Shown: one piece after another, positions 44,316-53,797 of the stretch | Layout of the letters: every line of letters starts with the position of its first letter | How positions within the stretch are numbered: position 1 is the stretch's first letter | Origin: Candidatus Hydrogenedentota bacterium | GTDB lineage: Bacteria > Hydrogenedentota > Hydrogenedentia > Hydrogenedentales > SLHB01 | Direction of reading: 5' to 3' | DNA length: 64,000 bases | Assembly (NCBI GenBank): GCA_013359265.1 | Contig: JABWCD010000005.1 | Location: forward strand, 199,678-263,677 | Notes under the pieces: generated by a model | Database searches by the model: none | Told to the model about the DNA's origin: nothing | Seen by the model: the letters and a program-made list of their open reading frames with translations, nothing else | Position numbers and translations under genes: made by a program

Positions 44316-44628
44316 AACCACTCACTCCTTTCGTTGAGATTTCCAGTTGCGTGCGTACTTCCGCCGCACATACGAAAGGAGAGCAATGTCGATGCCAATT
44401 CTTTCTACTCCCGCAAACCGTTTGAGGAGAGAGGCTTAAGGAACTACATTTCGGGATTCGCTCGCCACTTCGTTCCGTAATGAAGTTTTGTTGTTTCAAA
44501 ATGAATCGGTGCATCGAGGCGAGAGACCGCTTGACAGACACCCAAAGTGCGCGTACGCTATAGGAAGCATTGTCTTGAGCAGTATTCTCACTGTTGATTT
44601 CGGGCTGTCCAATGGGGAGGGTTCGGCG
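44316..44628. other. Intergenic region between divergent hsp20 and C39-like genes
   Basis: 313 bp with the promoter at 44531-44559 for the rightward gene. A heat-shock promoter or CIRCE element for the hsp20 side was looked for; I see no CIRCE repeat. Confidence 0.5.
44531..44559 (+). promoter_or_regulatory. Sigma-70-type promoter for the C39-like gene
   Basis: TTGACA (perfect -35), a 17-base spacer, then TACGCT (-10, keeping TA---T). It lies 70 bp upstream of the start at 44629. Confidence 0.6.
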
Positions 44629-45759
44629 ATGCGTTTCCCAATTCCTCGCGCTGTCTTTTCGGTCACCTTCTTCGTCTTCGGAAGCCTTTCGCCGCTCGAT
44701 GCCGTTGCCGGGACGGTGTTCGACGGTGGAAACCCCAAAATCATTATCGTCACGAAGGATGGCAGCCCATTGGGTGGGGCAAGCGTCGCGTTGCCCATCG
44801 AGGAAAATCTCGGCGCGCCCGCGGAGTTCGACGTATTCATCGACGTGAATCGTGACGGCACTTTCGACCCGGACGAGCAAGCAGTGGACAGCGAGCTGTC
44901 GTTCTCGGAGGGAAGCGTACTGACGGTGTTCCCGGTGTTGTTCGAGGACAAGCGCAAACTGAAGAAACTGCTTCGGGATACGCACAAGCGCATTGGGGTG
45001 CGTGTCATTGTGTCGAACTTCGGCGGCATGAAAGTCGGTGACGAGAATGACTACCGCGGCAGGCGCATCGAGTGGGACATTACGGATGCATACAGCTTCG
45101 AGCCGGGATTCATAGGCGGGGCGCCCTTGGAGTTTGTGGCGGCGGAATTGTGCCTTGCTTCGACAGGACAGAAGGGCGACGAGAAAGTATTCAACGACAA
45201 AGTACCGGACCTTGGGCCACGGGCGGGCAAGAAGAACGAGTGCGTTCCAATCGCGTCTGCCAATTCACTGCTCTGGCTGGCGGAAAAACACGGCTTTACC
45301 GACGATATGCCCGACACAACAACGGACCTGCTGAACGAACTCGATCAGGACATGCAGCATACCGCCGCGGGCGTTGCGCCGGACAATTTCCTCCCTGGAA
45401 AAATTGCATTCACGAACCGCCACATGCTGTACCTGGACAACAAAAAGATCGATGCGGTTGTGACGGAAGGACGAAGCGACATGTGGGACAAGATCGTCGC
45501 CGAGCTCAAAGCGGGGGAGGACGTCGAGCTCGTGATCGATTTCAAGGACAGCCCGAGCGGGGCCGTCAAAGCGAGTCATGCCGTGACCGTGGTAGGCGCG
45601 CATAGCAAAGGGACAAAGCAGTGGATCACGGTCCACGATCCCTTGACGCCAAAGGGGAACGACACCTACAGGGTCGAACGCAACGGGCAGGTTACGGGAC
45701 ATCCACTTGGAAAGGGCTTCTGCAAGTTCATCATCTCGGAGTCGTACGTGCGTACATAA
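44629..45759 (+). CDS. Secreted C39-like / papain-fold cysteine-peptidase-like protein
   Basis: 376 residues from the ATG at 44629 with GGGGAGG upstream. Signal peptide (AVFSVTFFVFGSLSPLDAVA). A beta domain with an EF-hand-like FDVFIDVNRDGTFDPDE (residues about 62-80) comes first. The C-terminal half shows a papain-like pattern: KNECVPIASANSLLWLAEKHG (Cys followed by NSLxWL) and SHAVTVVGAHSKGTKQWITVHDP (His then Asp), as in C39-like peptidases. If active, it cleaves peptides outside the cell. Substrate unknown. Confidence 0.75.
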   Translation: MRFPIPRAVFSVTFFVFGSLSPLDAVAGTVFDGGNPKIIIVTKDGSPLGGASVALPIEENLGAPAEFDVFIDVNRDGTFDPDEQAVDSELSFSEGSVLTVFPVLFEDKRKLKKLLRDTHKRIGVRVIVSNFGGMKVGDENDYRGRRIEWDITDAYSFEPGFIGGAPLEFVAAELCLASTGQKGDEKVFNDKVPDLGPRAGKKNECVPIASANSLLWLAEKHGFTDDMPDTTTDLLNELDQDMQHTAAGVAPDNFLPGKIAFTNRHMLYLDNKKIDAVVTEGRSDMWDKIVAELKAGEDVELVIDFKDSPSGAVKASHAVTVVGAHSKGTKQWITVHDPLTPKGNDTYRVERNGQVTGHPLGKGFCKFIISESYVRT

Positions 45760-45777
45760 CGAGGGCGCCTAACAGCG

Positions 45778-45906
45778 CGTGGCAAAAGTCCTGTAGCGCC
45801 CGGTCTCCGCGCCGGGCGAAACGCGGAGAGGCCAAGTTCGACCCAAATTCGCACCCGCCACAGAGAGCGGGACGCTACAAATTGCGGTATTTGGACTTTT
45901 GCCACG
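45778..45906. repeat. 129-bp inverted-repeat element (MITE-like) between convergent genes
   Basis: Perfect 14-bp terminal inverted repeats (CGTGGCAAAAGTCC at 45778-45791, GGACTTTTGCCACG at 45893-45906). Inside the left end comes TGTAGCGCCC and inside the right end its imperfect inverse GGGACGCTACA. An inner hairpin also lies near 45800-45820 (CCCGG...CCGGG). No open frame and no clear target-site duplication. A bidirectional terminator is the alternative reading. Confidence 0.75.
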
Positions 45907-45911
45907 GGCTG

Positions 45912-46799
45912 CTAGCGCAAGAGCTTGCGCGCCGCTTCGAGATCCTTGCGCTGGGCCGCGCCAACCTCGGGAAACGAGAGATTCAGAGTCTCCAGCGCCT
46001 CGATGATCACCTGAGAAACTACGACGCGGCTGAACCACTTGTGGTCGGCGGGCACGACGTACCACGGGGCGTGTTTTGTCGCGGTGTGTTGAATCATTTC
46101 TTCGTACGCGCGCATGTAGCCGTTCCAATGATCGCGCTCCTGGACGTCCTTCATGGAGAATTTCCAGTTCTTCGTGGGGTCGTTCAAGCGATCAAGGAAT
46201 CGCCGCTTCTGTTCGTCCTTGGAAACATGCAGGAAAAACTTGCGGATGACCGTGCCGTTGCGCGAGAGGTAGCGCTCCATCGCGTTGATGTCCGCGAAGC
46301 GTTCCTTCCAAATATGTTTGGTGACGACTTCGGGCGGCAGGCGCTGTGCCTTCAGGAAATCCTGGTGGACACGAACGACGAGCACCTCCTCGTAGTACGA
46401 GCGGTTGAAGATGCCAATGCGGCCGCGCTCCGGAAGCGCCTTGTTCGTGCGCCAGAGGAAGTCGTGATCGAGTTCTTCCGCTGACGGCGCTTTGAACGAG
46501 TGCACCTGGCAGCCTTGCGGATTGACGCCGGACATGACGTGCTTGATCGTGCCGTCCTTCCCGGCGGCGTCCATGGCTTGGAAGATGAGGAGCAGAGACC
46601 AGCGGTCTTGGGCATAGAGCTTCTCCTGAAGCGCGGCGAGCTTCTCGGCGCCCTTCGCAAGCAATTCGGCGCTGGCATCTTTGTCGTCGGACTCGAAGGG
46701 GCCGGTATCGTCCGGGTCAACATCGCTCAGTTTGAAGCGTTTGCCGTTCGACACGCGGAACTTTGCGATTAGTTTGCGGAGAACCTTGCTCTTACCCAT
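45912..46799 (-). CDS. ppk2: PPK2-family polyphosphate kinase
   Basis: 295 residues from the ATG at 46799 with AAGGAAAG upstream; an ATG seven codons earlier lacks a ribosome site. P-loop kinase of the PPK2 family: Walker A AMDAAGKDGTIKH, lid-like region NRSYYEEVLVVRVH, FADINAMERYL and WYVVPADHKWFSRVVVSQVI. It uses polyphosphate to phosphorylate nucleoside mono- or diphosphates (class not determined). The family length is 230-300, so this is a single-domain enzyme. Confidence 0.93.
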   Translation of the reverse strand: MGKSKVLRKLIAKFRVSNGKRFKLSDVDPDDTGPFESDDKDASAELLAKGAEKLAALQEKLYAQDRWSLLLIFQAMDAAGKDGTIKHVMSGVNPQGCQVHSFKAPSAEELDHDFLWRTNKALPERGRIGIFNRSYYEEVLVVRVHQDFLKAQRLPPEVVTKHIWKERFADINAMERYLSRNGTVIRKFFLHVSKDEQKRRFLDRLNDPTKNWKFSMKDVQERDHWNGYMRAYEEMIQHTATKHAPWYVVPADHKWFSRVVVSQVIIEALETLNLSFPEVGAAQRKDLEAARKLLR

Positions 46800-46957
46800 C
46801 GTACTTTCCTTGCGAGCCACACGAATGAATTAACTGTATCGTTCCACGACGGAAAGTGCGAATCGGCCGGCTCGCGTCCACCTGCTTTTGGGCCTTGCAA
46901 ATGAGGAATGGGCCTGCAAGGATAGAGCGTCAACCTCCACTGCAAGGGAGCCATGTC

Positions 46958-48013
46958 ATGGAACACGCACAGGACACTTTTGATCGGCGGGGATTCATCA
47001 CGACAACGCTGGGCGCGGCGACGGTTTCGGCGCTGGCTGCGAAATCCGCGGGTGCTGTGCCGGTAACAAAGAAATCGATCTCCTACAGCGGCCCCATTCC
47101 CGTGCGCAAGTTCGGCAAGACGGGCTACTCGTTTCCAATCATCGGGCACGGCGGTTCGGCGATGATGGCGAAGGAATACGGGTACTACGGGCTGGACAAT
47201 CCGCCGTCGCCCGAGGACCGCATCAAGATGGTGCGCGATGCCTACGATCTCGGTGTTCGTTACTTCGATACGGCACGCATCTATCAAGAGAGCGAAGAGT
47301 TGATGGGCAAGGCGCTGAAAGACATCCGCGACAAGGTCTTCATCGCGTCGAAGGTGATGGTGCCATCGCCAGACAAAGTGCGCGCGAGCGTCGAGGAGTC
47401 GCTGAAACAGTTGCAGACCGGCCACATCGACCTGATGCAGATTCACGGGCCGATGATCGAGCGGTTCGGATACGAGGGGTGCATGCCGCAGTACGACGAA
47501 CTCGCGAAGTTGCGCGACGAGGGCCTGATTCATTTCATCGGAATCACGGGCCACAACAAGTTCGAAGAAATGTACAAGATGATCGCCACCGGCAATTTCG
47601 ATTCGGTGCTGATCGAGTACGGTTACTTCAAAAAGGGATACAACACGCGGCATTCGGAGACGATGTTGGAATGGCGGGAGAGCTGTGTCGCCAAGGCGCA
47701 CGAACTTGACATGGCCATCGTGGCGATGAAAATCCTCGGCGCGTGGATTTTCAATCACAATGCGAAAAACGTGCTGCCGGACTACGACAAGGAAGCCGTC
47801 AAGCGCTTGCCCGCGGCGGCGATTCGGTGGGTAATTAACGATCCGCGCATCAGCATGTTGAATATTGGCGTGTCGTATCCCGGTGACGTGGCGGAAAACA
47901 TTCGCATCGCGACGGGCGATCTGGCATTGACCAATGAAGACCGGGTCTTGCTCGCGGATTTCTCCGCGAAGGCATACATGACGGAGCGCGTGCAGGGCTT
48001 TCCCGTTGTGTGA
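46958..48013 (+). CDS. Tat-exported aldo/keto reductase
   Basis: 351 residues from the ATG at 46958, with AAGGGAG upstream. The N-terminus carries a twin-arginine-type leader (DRRGFITTTLGAATVSALAAKSAGA). Aldo/keto reductase features follow: VRYFDTARIYQESEELMG (Asp and catalytic Tyr), VFIASKVM (Lys), IDLMQIHGP (His) and GITGHNKFEEM. A non-heme-type iron-sulfur cluster sometimes found in this subfamily is not evident. NADPH-dependent reduction of sugar-like carbonyls is likely. Confidence 0.9.
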   Translation: MEHAQDTFDRRGFITTTLGAATVSALAAKSAGAVPVTKKSISYSGPIPVRKFGKTGYSFPIIGHGGSAMMAKEYGYYGLDNPPSPEDRIKMVRDAYDLGVRYFDTARIYQESEELMGKALKDIRDKVFIASKVMVPSPDKVRASVEESLKQLQTGHIDLMQIHGPMIERFGYEGCMPQYDELAKLRDEGLIHFIGITGHNKFEEMYKMIATGNFDSVLIEYGYFKKGYNTRHSETMLEWRESCVAKAHELDMAIVAMKILGAWIFNHNAKNVLPDYDKEAVKRLPAAAIRWVINDPRISMLNIGVSYPGDVAENIRIATGDLALTNEDRVLLADFSAKAYMTERVQGFPVV

Positions 48014-48137
48014 TGGGGCGCTCTGTCGTGGACCAAAGGGAGTGAGTGGACGGCGCGTTAGGCAATAGGCGAGAATGCGACGGGGAGCGGCGGTCAGCAC
48101 AACACTTTTTAGAGTGCTGTGACTCATTGGGGGACAA

Positions 48138-48653
48138 ATGAGCGATCGCACGAAACGAATCTTGGGTGGGGCTGGAATTGCGGTTGTCGTGTATTTTGTC
48201 GTTTTGCCCATGTTGTGGCCGGAACCTACGGTCAGCGCAGTCATCCCTCCCGAAGTAGGCATGCACGAATCGTTGCCGATTCGAGTTTCGTTGAACGCAT
48301 GGCACCGGAACATCGACGTGGGGAACGTCCGCTTCTATGTCGACTACACGGCGACGACGGCAGTCGGCCCGAAGGGCACATTCTATCCGGAACTGATTGT
48401 CGAGCGCAGACCGCGCTCGTTTGCGGGCGCATTTGTGCGCAATCCGATCACGTGGCCATACGCACAGCGTTTCGACGCCGAAGTGAACTTGGGAAAATAT
48501 GTCGAACAGGGTTTGATCGGGCCGGGGAATTTGATCGGCAAAATCGACGTAACGTTCAATTACTGCTCGGGACGCGGCGGGAAACGAATTGGCCGCGACG
48601 TAACACGCACGACGACGAAGAGTGTGCCGTTTCGGATTGCGATCCATGAATGA
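48138..48653 (+). CDS. Membrane-anchored protein of unknown function
   Basis: 171 residues, ATG after GGGGGACAA. One N-terminal hydrophobic segment (RILGGAGIAVVVYFVVLPMLW, residues 7-27) anchors a beta-rich outer domain that starts AVIPPEVGMHESLPIRVSLNAW and looks like an Ig-like or beta-sandwich fold. No family recognised. The stop overlaps the next open frame, but that frame's upstream part is not convincing. Confidence 0.7.
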   Translation: MSDRTKRILGGAGIAVVVYFVVLPMLWPEPTVSAVIPPEVGMHESLPIRVSLNAWHRNIDVGNVRFYVDYTATTAVGPKGTFYPELIVERRPRSFAGAFVRNPITWPYAQRFDAEVNLGKYVEQGLIGPGNLIGKIDVTFNYCSGRGGKRIGRDVTRTTTKSVPFRIAIHE

Positions 48654-49042
48654 TGCTATTTGACCGATTGGGGGCTGAGCGTTACCCTTCCATCATGCTG
48701 TTTCAGGTTTGCGCTGCATGTTGCAGGCGGTTTCGCCCCGACAAGGCTTGGCGGTTGTTGGTGATTCGGGACGCCCCGGGGCACACATCCCAGGCTGGAA
48801 ACCGGGCCGCGACTTCCACGCTAAACACACGTATTACTCCTCGAATATCGGCTGGCCTTCCGTCAATCGTCGCGTGTCTGCAGTCGACTCTTGCCGGCGT
48901 TTTCTCCTGGCGCTCCGCCGCGATCGCGCGCGACTTGCCCGCGAATCAGTTGAACGAGATCGAACCCGCGCCGCCGGCATCAGACCGCTGCCGTATTCAA
49001 TCCAAAATCCAAAATCCAAAATCCAGAATCACGTTTCGCGTA
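48654..49042. other. Intergenic stretch with no convincing gene
   Basis: 389 bp between the membrane protein and the glycosidase-like gene. The open frame continues through it, but the predicted sequence is low in family character and includes the translated repeat (SKIQNPKS). The (CCAAAAT)3-4 repeat at 49002-49029 lies here. Confidence 0.55.
49002..49029 (-). repeat. (CCAAAAT)3 plus one variant unit (third copy of the ATTTTGG repeat)
   Basis: CCAAAAT three times, then CCAGAAT. Same unit as 16438-16465. It ends 14 bp before the proposed start of the downstream gene. Confidence 0.88.
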
Positions 49043-51178
49043 TTGCGCCTGCTTGCTCTTGTTGCTTTCGCTATTTCTCCCGCAGTTTACGCGCACGCCG
49101 AATCCATGCCGGTGTGCCGCGTGCTCTCCGGCCCCAAGGGCGGGCCGGGATTAGTGATCAATGGCGACGTCGTATCGCCCCTGTTTTTCTGCGCGAACAA
49201 TCAGTTTGGACGAGACGATGTGCTGCTCGATGAGTTGAAACTCGCGGCGGACGCGGGCCTCCCGTTGTTTGCGTTTAACGTGCCACTGGCGTGGGATGGC
49301 GATACGAATATCGAGTCGGTGCTGGATACTTTCTGTCCTGCGCATCCCACCGGATACTTCTATGTTCGCGTGTGGATCGGCGGAAGTGGCGCGTGGCTCG
49401 CAGCGCACCCTGACGAGGCGATCCGTCGACCGGACGGAACGGCCCTTTCATGGGTGTCGCCGGCAAGCGCGGTGTGGCGCGCCGACGCGTCACGCTTGCT
49501 CGCGGACTGCCTGCGCCGCATTCAGGAGAGCCCGTATGCGAATCGGTTCGTCGGGGTCCATATCACATCCCAAATGTGCGGCGAGTGGTTCTATCCCGAT
49601 ACAAACGAGTTCATCGACTACAGCAATGCCAATGCGGTCGCGTTTCGCGCGTGGCTGAAGGGGAAATACATCAACGACAAAGGCCTCAGGCGCGCGTGGG
49701 GAGACGAACACGCGTCGCTGAGCGGCGCAACAATCCCAATGCCGGAACAGCGCGATGCGGCGGCGTGGGGACCGTTTCGCGACGCGTTGAAACACCGGCC
49801 CGCGATGGATTATCAGCAGTATTCAAACGAACTGATCGCCGACTGCATCGCGGATTTCGCGGGCGTCGCGAAAAAAGCTATGAAAGGGCGGGGGCTGGTC
49901 GGCGCGTTTTACGGATATACGATGGAAGTGGGGGGGATCGCACCACGATCGCTCGCGCACTCTGGTCATCTCGCCCTCACGAAGCTGTTGGATTGCCGCG
50001 ACATCGATCTGATTCACGCGCCCTATTCCTACCTCGATCGACAATTGGGAAACCCGGCCCATATGCATCTGCCCCTGGATTCGGTGGCGTTGCATGGCAA
50101 ACTGGTGGTCATCGAGGAAGATTCCCGCACGCATACCGCGAAACCCGTGCCGGAGGAGGCGCTCGCAACGGGAAACGTCTCGCTCTCGACAAACGCGGAT
50201 GAATTGCTTTCAGTTAACCGCAGAAATATCGCGAATGCGCTCACGCACCGCGCAGGCATGTGGTACTTCGACGTGCTCGCGGATGGACGGTGGATCGACA
50301 AGGAGTTTTGGACGACGGCGCCGTTGACGCGGCGGTTGTTCGCCGAGGCCCGCACGCCGGTCCTCTTTCAACCGCAGATCGCGTTCGTTGCCGACGAGGA
50401 CAGTATCCATACCATGCGCGCGACGACCTACCCGTATCTGATGGAGTCGTTGTCGTTTTGGCGGAGGGAATTGGATCGTCTCGGGACCCCCGTGGGCTAT
50501 TACCTGCAGTCGGACCTGCCTCGATTACCGGATTCAATCCATGTCCTGATCCTCGCGAACGCGTATTCGATATCAACCGAGGAACGCCGCGCTATCGACA
50601 AATTCCTGAGCAAAGGCGGGACTGTCGTGTGGACGTTTGCGCCGGACGTCTCGGGTGAGAACGGGGTGGACGTGGCGCGAATCCGCGCCGCAACGGGATT
50701 CAACGTTTCCGCGCGCGACGCAGCGGGCCCTATTCACGTGCAATCAGAGGTTACGCAGGAAACCTGGACACTCGAAGGAAACTGGAATCTCAAATTTGAA
50801 ATCTCAAATAGGGACGATATGCACGTCATCGCACGTTTCAAAGACAGTAATGCGATTGCGGTCGCTGCAACTCCGCTAAAGGGCGGCGTAAGCGTCTATG
50901 CAGCCGTACCCCGCTTGCCAGTCGGAGTGCTGCGCTGGATTGGCGCGAATACCTTCGTTCATTTCTGCCGCGATACGCCGGGAATGGTCGGATTGTTCGG
51001 ACCCTATTTTGTCGTGCACACGAGCGACGCGCGGCGACACACGTTCGCACTGCCGGACAAAGTCCGCGCGGTCGAGCGCTTGGTGCCGTTCCAGTCGATC
51101 CCCTGCGCAACCGACACGAACACCTGGCAGGATGACTTACCTGCGAATACGACGGCGATTTACCGAATCACGAGATAA
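49043..51178 (+). CDS. Secreted GH42-like / beta-galactosidase-like protein
   Basis: About 711 residues from a TTG at 49043 that gives a clear signal peptide (RLLALVAFAISPAVYAHA). An ATG at 48650 would add 131 residues of repeat-derived junk, so I prefer the TTG. The barrel region includes LPLFAFNVPLAWDGDTNIESVL, FVGVHITSQMCGEWFYPDTNEF (with an acid where GH42 has its acid/base Glu) and FYGYTMEV. A later stretch with HVLILANAYSISTEERRAIDKFLSKGGTVVWTF matches the GH42 trimerisation domain. The start is uncertain and no substrate can be assigned. Confidence 0.72.
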   Translation: MRLLALVAFAISPAVYAHAESMPVCRVLSGPKGGPGLVINGDVVSPLFFCANNQFGRDDVLLDELKLAADAGLPLFAFNVPLAWDGDTNIESVLDTFCPAHPTGYFYVRVWIGGSGAWLAAHPDEAIRRPDGTALSWVSPASAVWRADASRLLADCLRRIQESPYANRFVGVHITSQMCGEWFYPDTNEFIDYSNANAVAFRAWLKGKYINDKGLRRAWGDEHASLSGATIPMPEQRDAAAWGPFRDALKHRPAMDYQQYSNELIADCIADFAGVAKKAMKGRGLVGAFYGYTMEVGGIAPRSLAHSGHLALTKLLDCRDIDLIHAPYSYLDRQLGNPAHMHLPLDSVALHGKLVVIEEDSRTHTAKPVPEEALATGNVSLSTNADELLSVNRRNIANALTHRAGMWYFDVLADGRWIDKEFWTTAPLTRRLFAEARTPVLFQPQIAFVADEDSIHTMRATTYPYLMESLSFWRRELDRLGTPVGYYLQSDLPRLPDSIHVLILANAYSISTEERRAIDKFLSKGGTVVWTFAPDVSGENGVDVARIRAATGFNVSARDAAGPIHVQSEVTQETWTLEGNWNLKFEISNRDDMHVIARFKDSNAIAVAATPLKGGVSVYAAVPRLPVGVLRWIGANTFVHFCRDTPGMVGLFGPYFVVHTSDARRHTFALPDKVRAVERLVPFQSIPCATDTNTWQDDLPANTTAIYRITR

Positions 51179-51260
51179 TGCGCTTCCGCGGCACTGCAGA
51201 TGAAATGGACTGCCCAAACCAATCAGATGTTGAACACGTCAGGGTTAAGTCGCACGTACT

Positions 51261-51300
51261 TTCGTGCTCGTGCTCGTAATCGTGCTCGTAATCGTAATCG
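51261..51300. repeat. Degenerate intergenic repeat, CGATTACGA/CGAGCACGA type (copy 3)
   Basis: Read on the minus strand this is CGATTACGATTACGAGCACGATTACGAGCACGAGCACGAA, the cleanest of the three copies. It lies between two convergent genes. Confidence 0.7.
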
Positions 51301-51341
51301 ATCCTATCGATCTTCCTGTCCATCCCGTCCAGCTCCAAAGC

Positions 51342-52670
51342 TCAAATCGTCCACGGCGCCCGCATCGCGCGCTGCAAATATGTGTTCGCCTCGGCGTCGT
51401 TCACAAACTGCTCCTTCACGTGGTCCCACTGCAGTTTGCGCTTCGTCCAGCGCGCGATATTTCCCAAATGACAGATCGTCGCCGCGAAATGTCCCGTCTC
51501 CACATCAGCGCGCGGTTTCTCGCGCGACCGGATGCAGTCTACCCAATTCTGGATGTGTTCCTTCGTCGCGTCGGGACCGCGCAGTTTCTCGTCCTGCTCC
51601 CCGGGTGTTGGATTCAGCGAGTGAAGTCCCCGATCAACGACAATTGATCCGCCATCGCCTTCGAATACCGCGCCTCCGCCGGGACCCTTGCCGTCGAGGT
51701 GCAGCACCGCGCCGCCCGCGAACTTGAACGACACCGGACAGAGAAGGTCTTTGCCTTCCGGCCACGCATTCGCCTCCGTGAACTTCAGCGGCTTGCCAAA
51801 AAAGATCGGCGGACCCGACGCCGCGTCCGGTTCGATCCACACCTCGACCGGCCCATTCTCTTTCGATGCCCATAGCACCACGTCGAGACCATGCGCGCCC
51901 CAACCGGTCATCTCCCCGCCGGAATACGGCGTGTACGAAATCCAACCCAGCGGCCGGCCATCCGGATACTCGCCCGCCCGAGGAATGTACAAATTCTTGT
52001 GATATCCCCGCGGCTGCGTCTGCCCGCACCACATGTCCCAATCGATTTCCGCGGGCGCCGGCTCCTCCGGCAAGTCGCAATCCCAAGGGCTGGGATAATT
52101 CGCCCCGTGGATGGTATGCACCTTGCCAATCTTTCCCTCGTGGAGTAGTTCGATACCGTCCTGCGTGTTCTTCATCGACCGTTGCTGACTGCCCGTCTGC
52201 ACCACGCGCCCGTGCGTGCGCGCGGCATCCACCATCGCGCGGCCCTCGCGCACCGTCAGCGACAACGGTTTCTCGCAGTACGCGTCCTTGCCTGCCGCGC
52301 ACGCATGAATCACGTGCAACGCGTGCCAATGGTCCGGTGACGCGACGATTACTCCGTCGATATCCGGCGACGCAAGCATTTCGCGGTAGTCTTGGTAGAC
52401 CTTTGCTTCCTTGTTGCGCTGCTTCATCTCGTCCAACCGCGCCCGATTGACGTCCGCGTACGCGACAACCCGCGAATCCTCCGGCACCTGCATCAACTGC
52501 CGCGCGCGCCGCCCCACGGCGATATACGCGATGTTCACCCGATCGTTCGCCCCCTTGCGCCCCGCCCCCGCCAGCGCGCCAGTGGTGATAATGTTCGGCG
52601 CGGCAATGGCGCCCAAGGCCGCGGTCGATCGTTTTAGAAATGATCGACGAGACGCTTTTCTGCTGTTCAT
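51342..52670 (-). CDS. Tat-exported Gfo/Idh/MocA family oxidoreductase (second)
   Basis: 442 residues from the ATG at 52670 (GGGGGAG upstream). The signal SRRSFLKRSTAALGAIAAPNIITTGALAG is a clear Tat leader. Rossmann and family motifs: VNIAYIAVGRRARQLMQ (the usual G-x-G-x-x-G is degraded to A-V-G-R-R-A), VVASPDHWHALHVIH, AYCEKPLSLT, GWGAHGLDVVLWA. Compared with the homologue at 33679, the nucleotide loop is less canonical. Both are probably periplasmic sugar oxidoreductases. Confidence 0.91.
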   Translation of the reverse strand: MNSRKASRRSFLKRSTAALGAIAAPNIITTGALAGAGRKGANDRVNIAYIAVGRRARQLMQVPEDSRVVAYADVNRARLDEMKQRNKEAKVYQDYREMLASPDIDGVIVASPDHWHALHVIHACAAGKDAYCEKPLSLTVREGRAMVDAARTHGRVVQTGSQQRSMKNTQDGIELLHEGKIGKVHTIHGANYPSPWDCDLPEEPAPAEIDWDMWCGQTQPRGYHKNLYIPRAGEYPDGRPLGWISYTPYSGGEMTGWGAHGLDVVLWASKENGPVEVWIEPDAASGPPIFFGKPLKFTEANAWPEGKDLLCPVSFKFAGGAVLHLDGKGPGGGAVFEGDGGSIVVDRGLHSLNPTPGEQDEKLRGPDATKEHIQNWVDCIRSREKPRADVETGHFAATICHLGNIARWTKRKLQWDHVKEQFVNDAEANTYLQRAMRAPWTI

Positions 52671-52942
52671 TGTAGTCTCCCCCAAGTGAAAGCTTTAACG
52701 TCCCACCATCATAACAGGTCGAAAGTGTGAGAGAACCCCCTCTGCATTCGATAGGTCCCTGGCGTAACGCAGAAAGGCGGTCGCTGGCATTCCGGCACAA
52801 TGGGCGCCCGGTGGGGAGATACTCTACGGCGCCGGGGATTGGTTCCTCTCCGTACCAAGGATGATCGGCTATTCCTAAGCGCCGATGAGGTCTCCTCTGC
52901 CAATCTACGATTTGCCCAAGTAGGTTCAGAGGTTTCCAACAG

Positions 52943-53797
52943 CTATCCGCCAGGGGGAATTGATGCGATTAGGTGTTCGTTCAAAAATGCTAGAACATGG
53001 TCAAACAAAGTCTTGCCGTTGAATGTAGTTTCGAGCGGAGGTACGTGATCGGAACCGGGTAGCGCAAGAAACCGGCAAGTACCGCCAGCTTTAGTAATTC
53101 GATCGCGAAGGTGTTCGGCACAAGAAAACGGTGATTTGGAGTCCCCGATTGCGTGCATGATAAGTATGGGGGGGTCCTCTGAATCGGCAGTTCCGCTGGC
53201 GGCGCACCCACCAGAATGATCGATACACGCTTGAATGGAAGAATCCACGCTAGGGTTGTTTTCAGGAACATCTAGATCGGGTCTGTATTCGCTCGCTTCG
53301 GATAACGCCAATGTGTCCGCGATCGAAGCACCGGCGGACGAGCCCATTGCAGCGATGCGCTTCGGGTCTACTCCGTATTTCGTTTGGTGTGCACGAATCC
53401 AGCGTACAGCCGTCTTCGCGTCCTCAAATGTACTGGCAATTCCATTTGGGGGTTTATTCCCTGTCAACCTGTAATTGATTGAAAAGCAGACGAATCCCTG
53501 TGCCGCGAACTGACGCGCGACTTTCTCGTAATTGCTTTTGTCTCCTCCGCTGAATCCTCCCCCGTGTATTAGGATTAGAGTTGGTTTCAACTCCGCACCC
53601 TGTCCGACGCGATAGATATCCAAGAACAAGGGTTGTCTCGAAGCACCGTTTTCAATAAGCCCAACGCCGTACTGAACGTCTTTCGTCACTACGACATTCG
53701 CATTCGACTCCGCATGACCGTTGTCGATGAAGACAAGTAACACAAACAAGGTCGCCGTCCCCATCGCATGGGGCACCACTTCGCTTTTCTTCACCAT
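52943..53797 (-). CDS. Secreted alpha/beta-hydrolase (BD-FAE/esterase-like)
   Basis: 284 residues; its start overlaps the end of the BlaR1-like gene by 7 bp. N-terminal signal (MGTATLFVLLVFIDNGHA). Alpha/beta-hydrolase features: LILIHGGGFSGGDKS (oxyanion hole HGGGF), AAMGSSAGASIA (nucleophile elbow GxSAG), ILIMHAIGDSKSPF (Asp), GSDHVPP (His). This is the exported esterase/lipase type with broad acyl-ester substrates. It is probably cotranscribed with the regulators upstream. Confidence 0.87.
   Translation of the reverse strand: MVKKSEVVPHAMGTATLFVLLVFIDNGHAESNANVVVTKDVQYGVGLIENGASRQPLFLDIYRVGQGAELKPTLILIHGGGFSGGDKSNYEKVARQFAAQGFVCFSINYRLTGNKPPNGIASTFEDAKTAVRWIRAHQTKYGVDPKRIAAMGSSAGASIADTLALSEASEYRPDLDVPENNPSVDSSIQACIDHSGGCAASGTADSEDPPILIMHAIGDSKSPFSCAEHLRDRITKAGGTCRFLALPGSDHVPPLETTFNGKTLFDHVLAFLNEHLIASIPPGG

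Noticed and set aside
44316-44628. CIRCE or other heat-shock operator upstream of hsp20
   Set aside because: No 9-bp inverted repeat of the CIRCE type is present.
46769-48313. 514-codon minus-strand open frame opposite the aldo/keto reductase
   Set aside because: Spans an intergenic region and the opposite strand of a well-supported gene; low-complexity His/Arg-rich product.
48650-49042. 131 extra N-terminal codons for the glycosidase-like gene
   Set aside because: This part includes the translated CCAAAAT repeat and has no domain character; a signal peptide begins at the TTG at 49043.
51634-52800. 388-codon minus-strand open frame in a second frame of the Gfo/Idh gene
   Set aside because: Shifted frame of the same gene without recognisable motifs.
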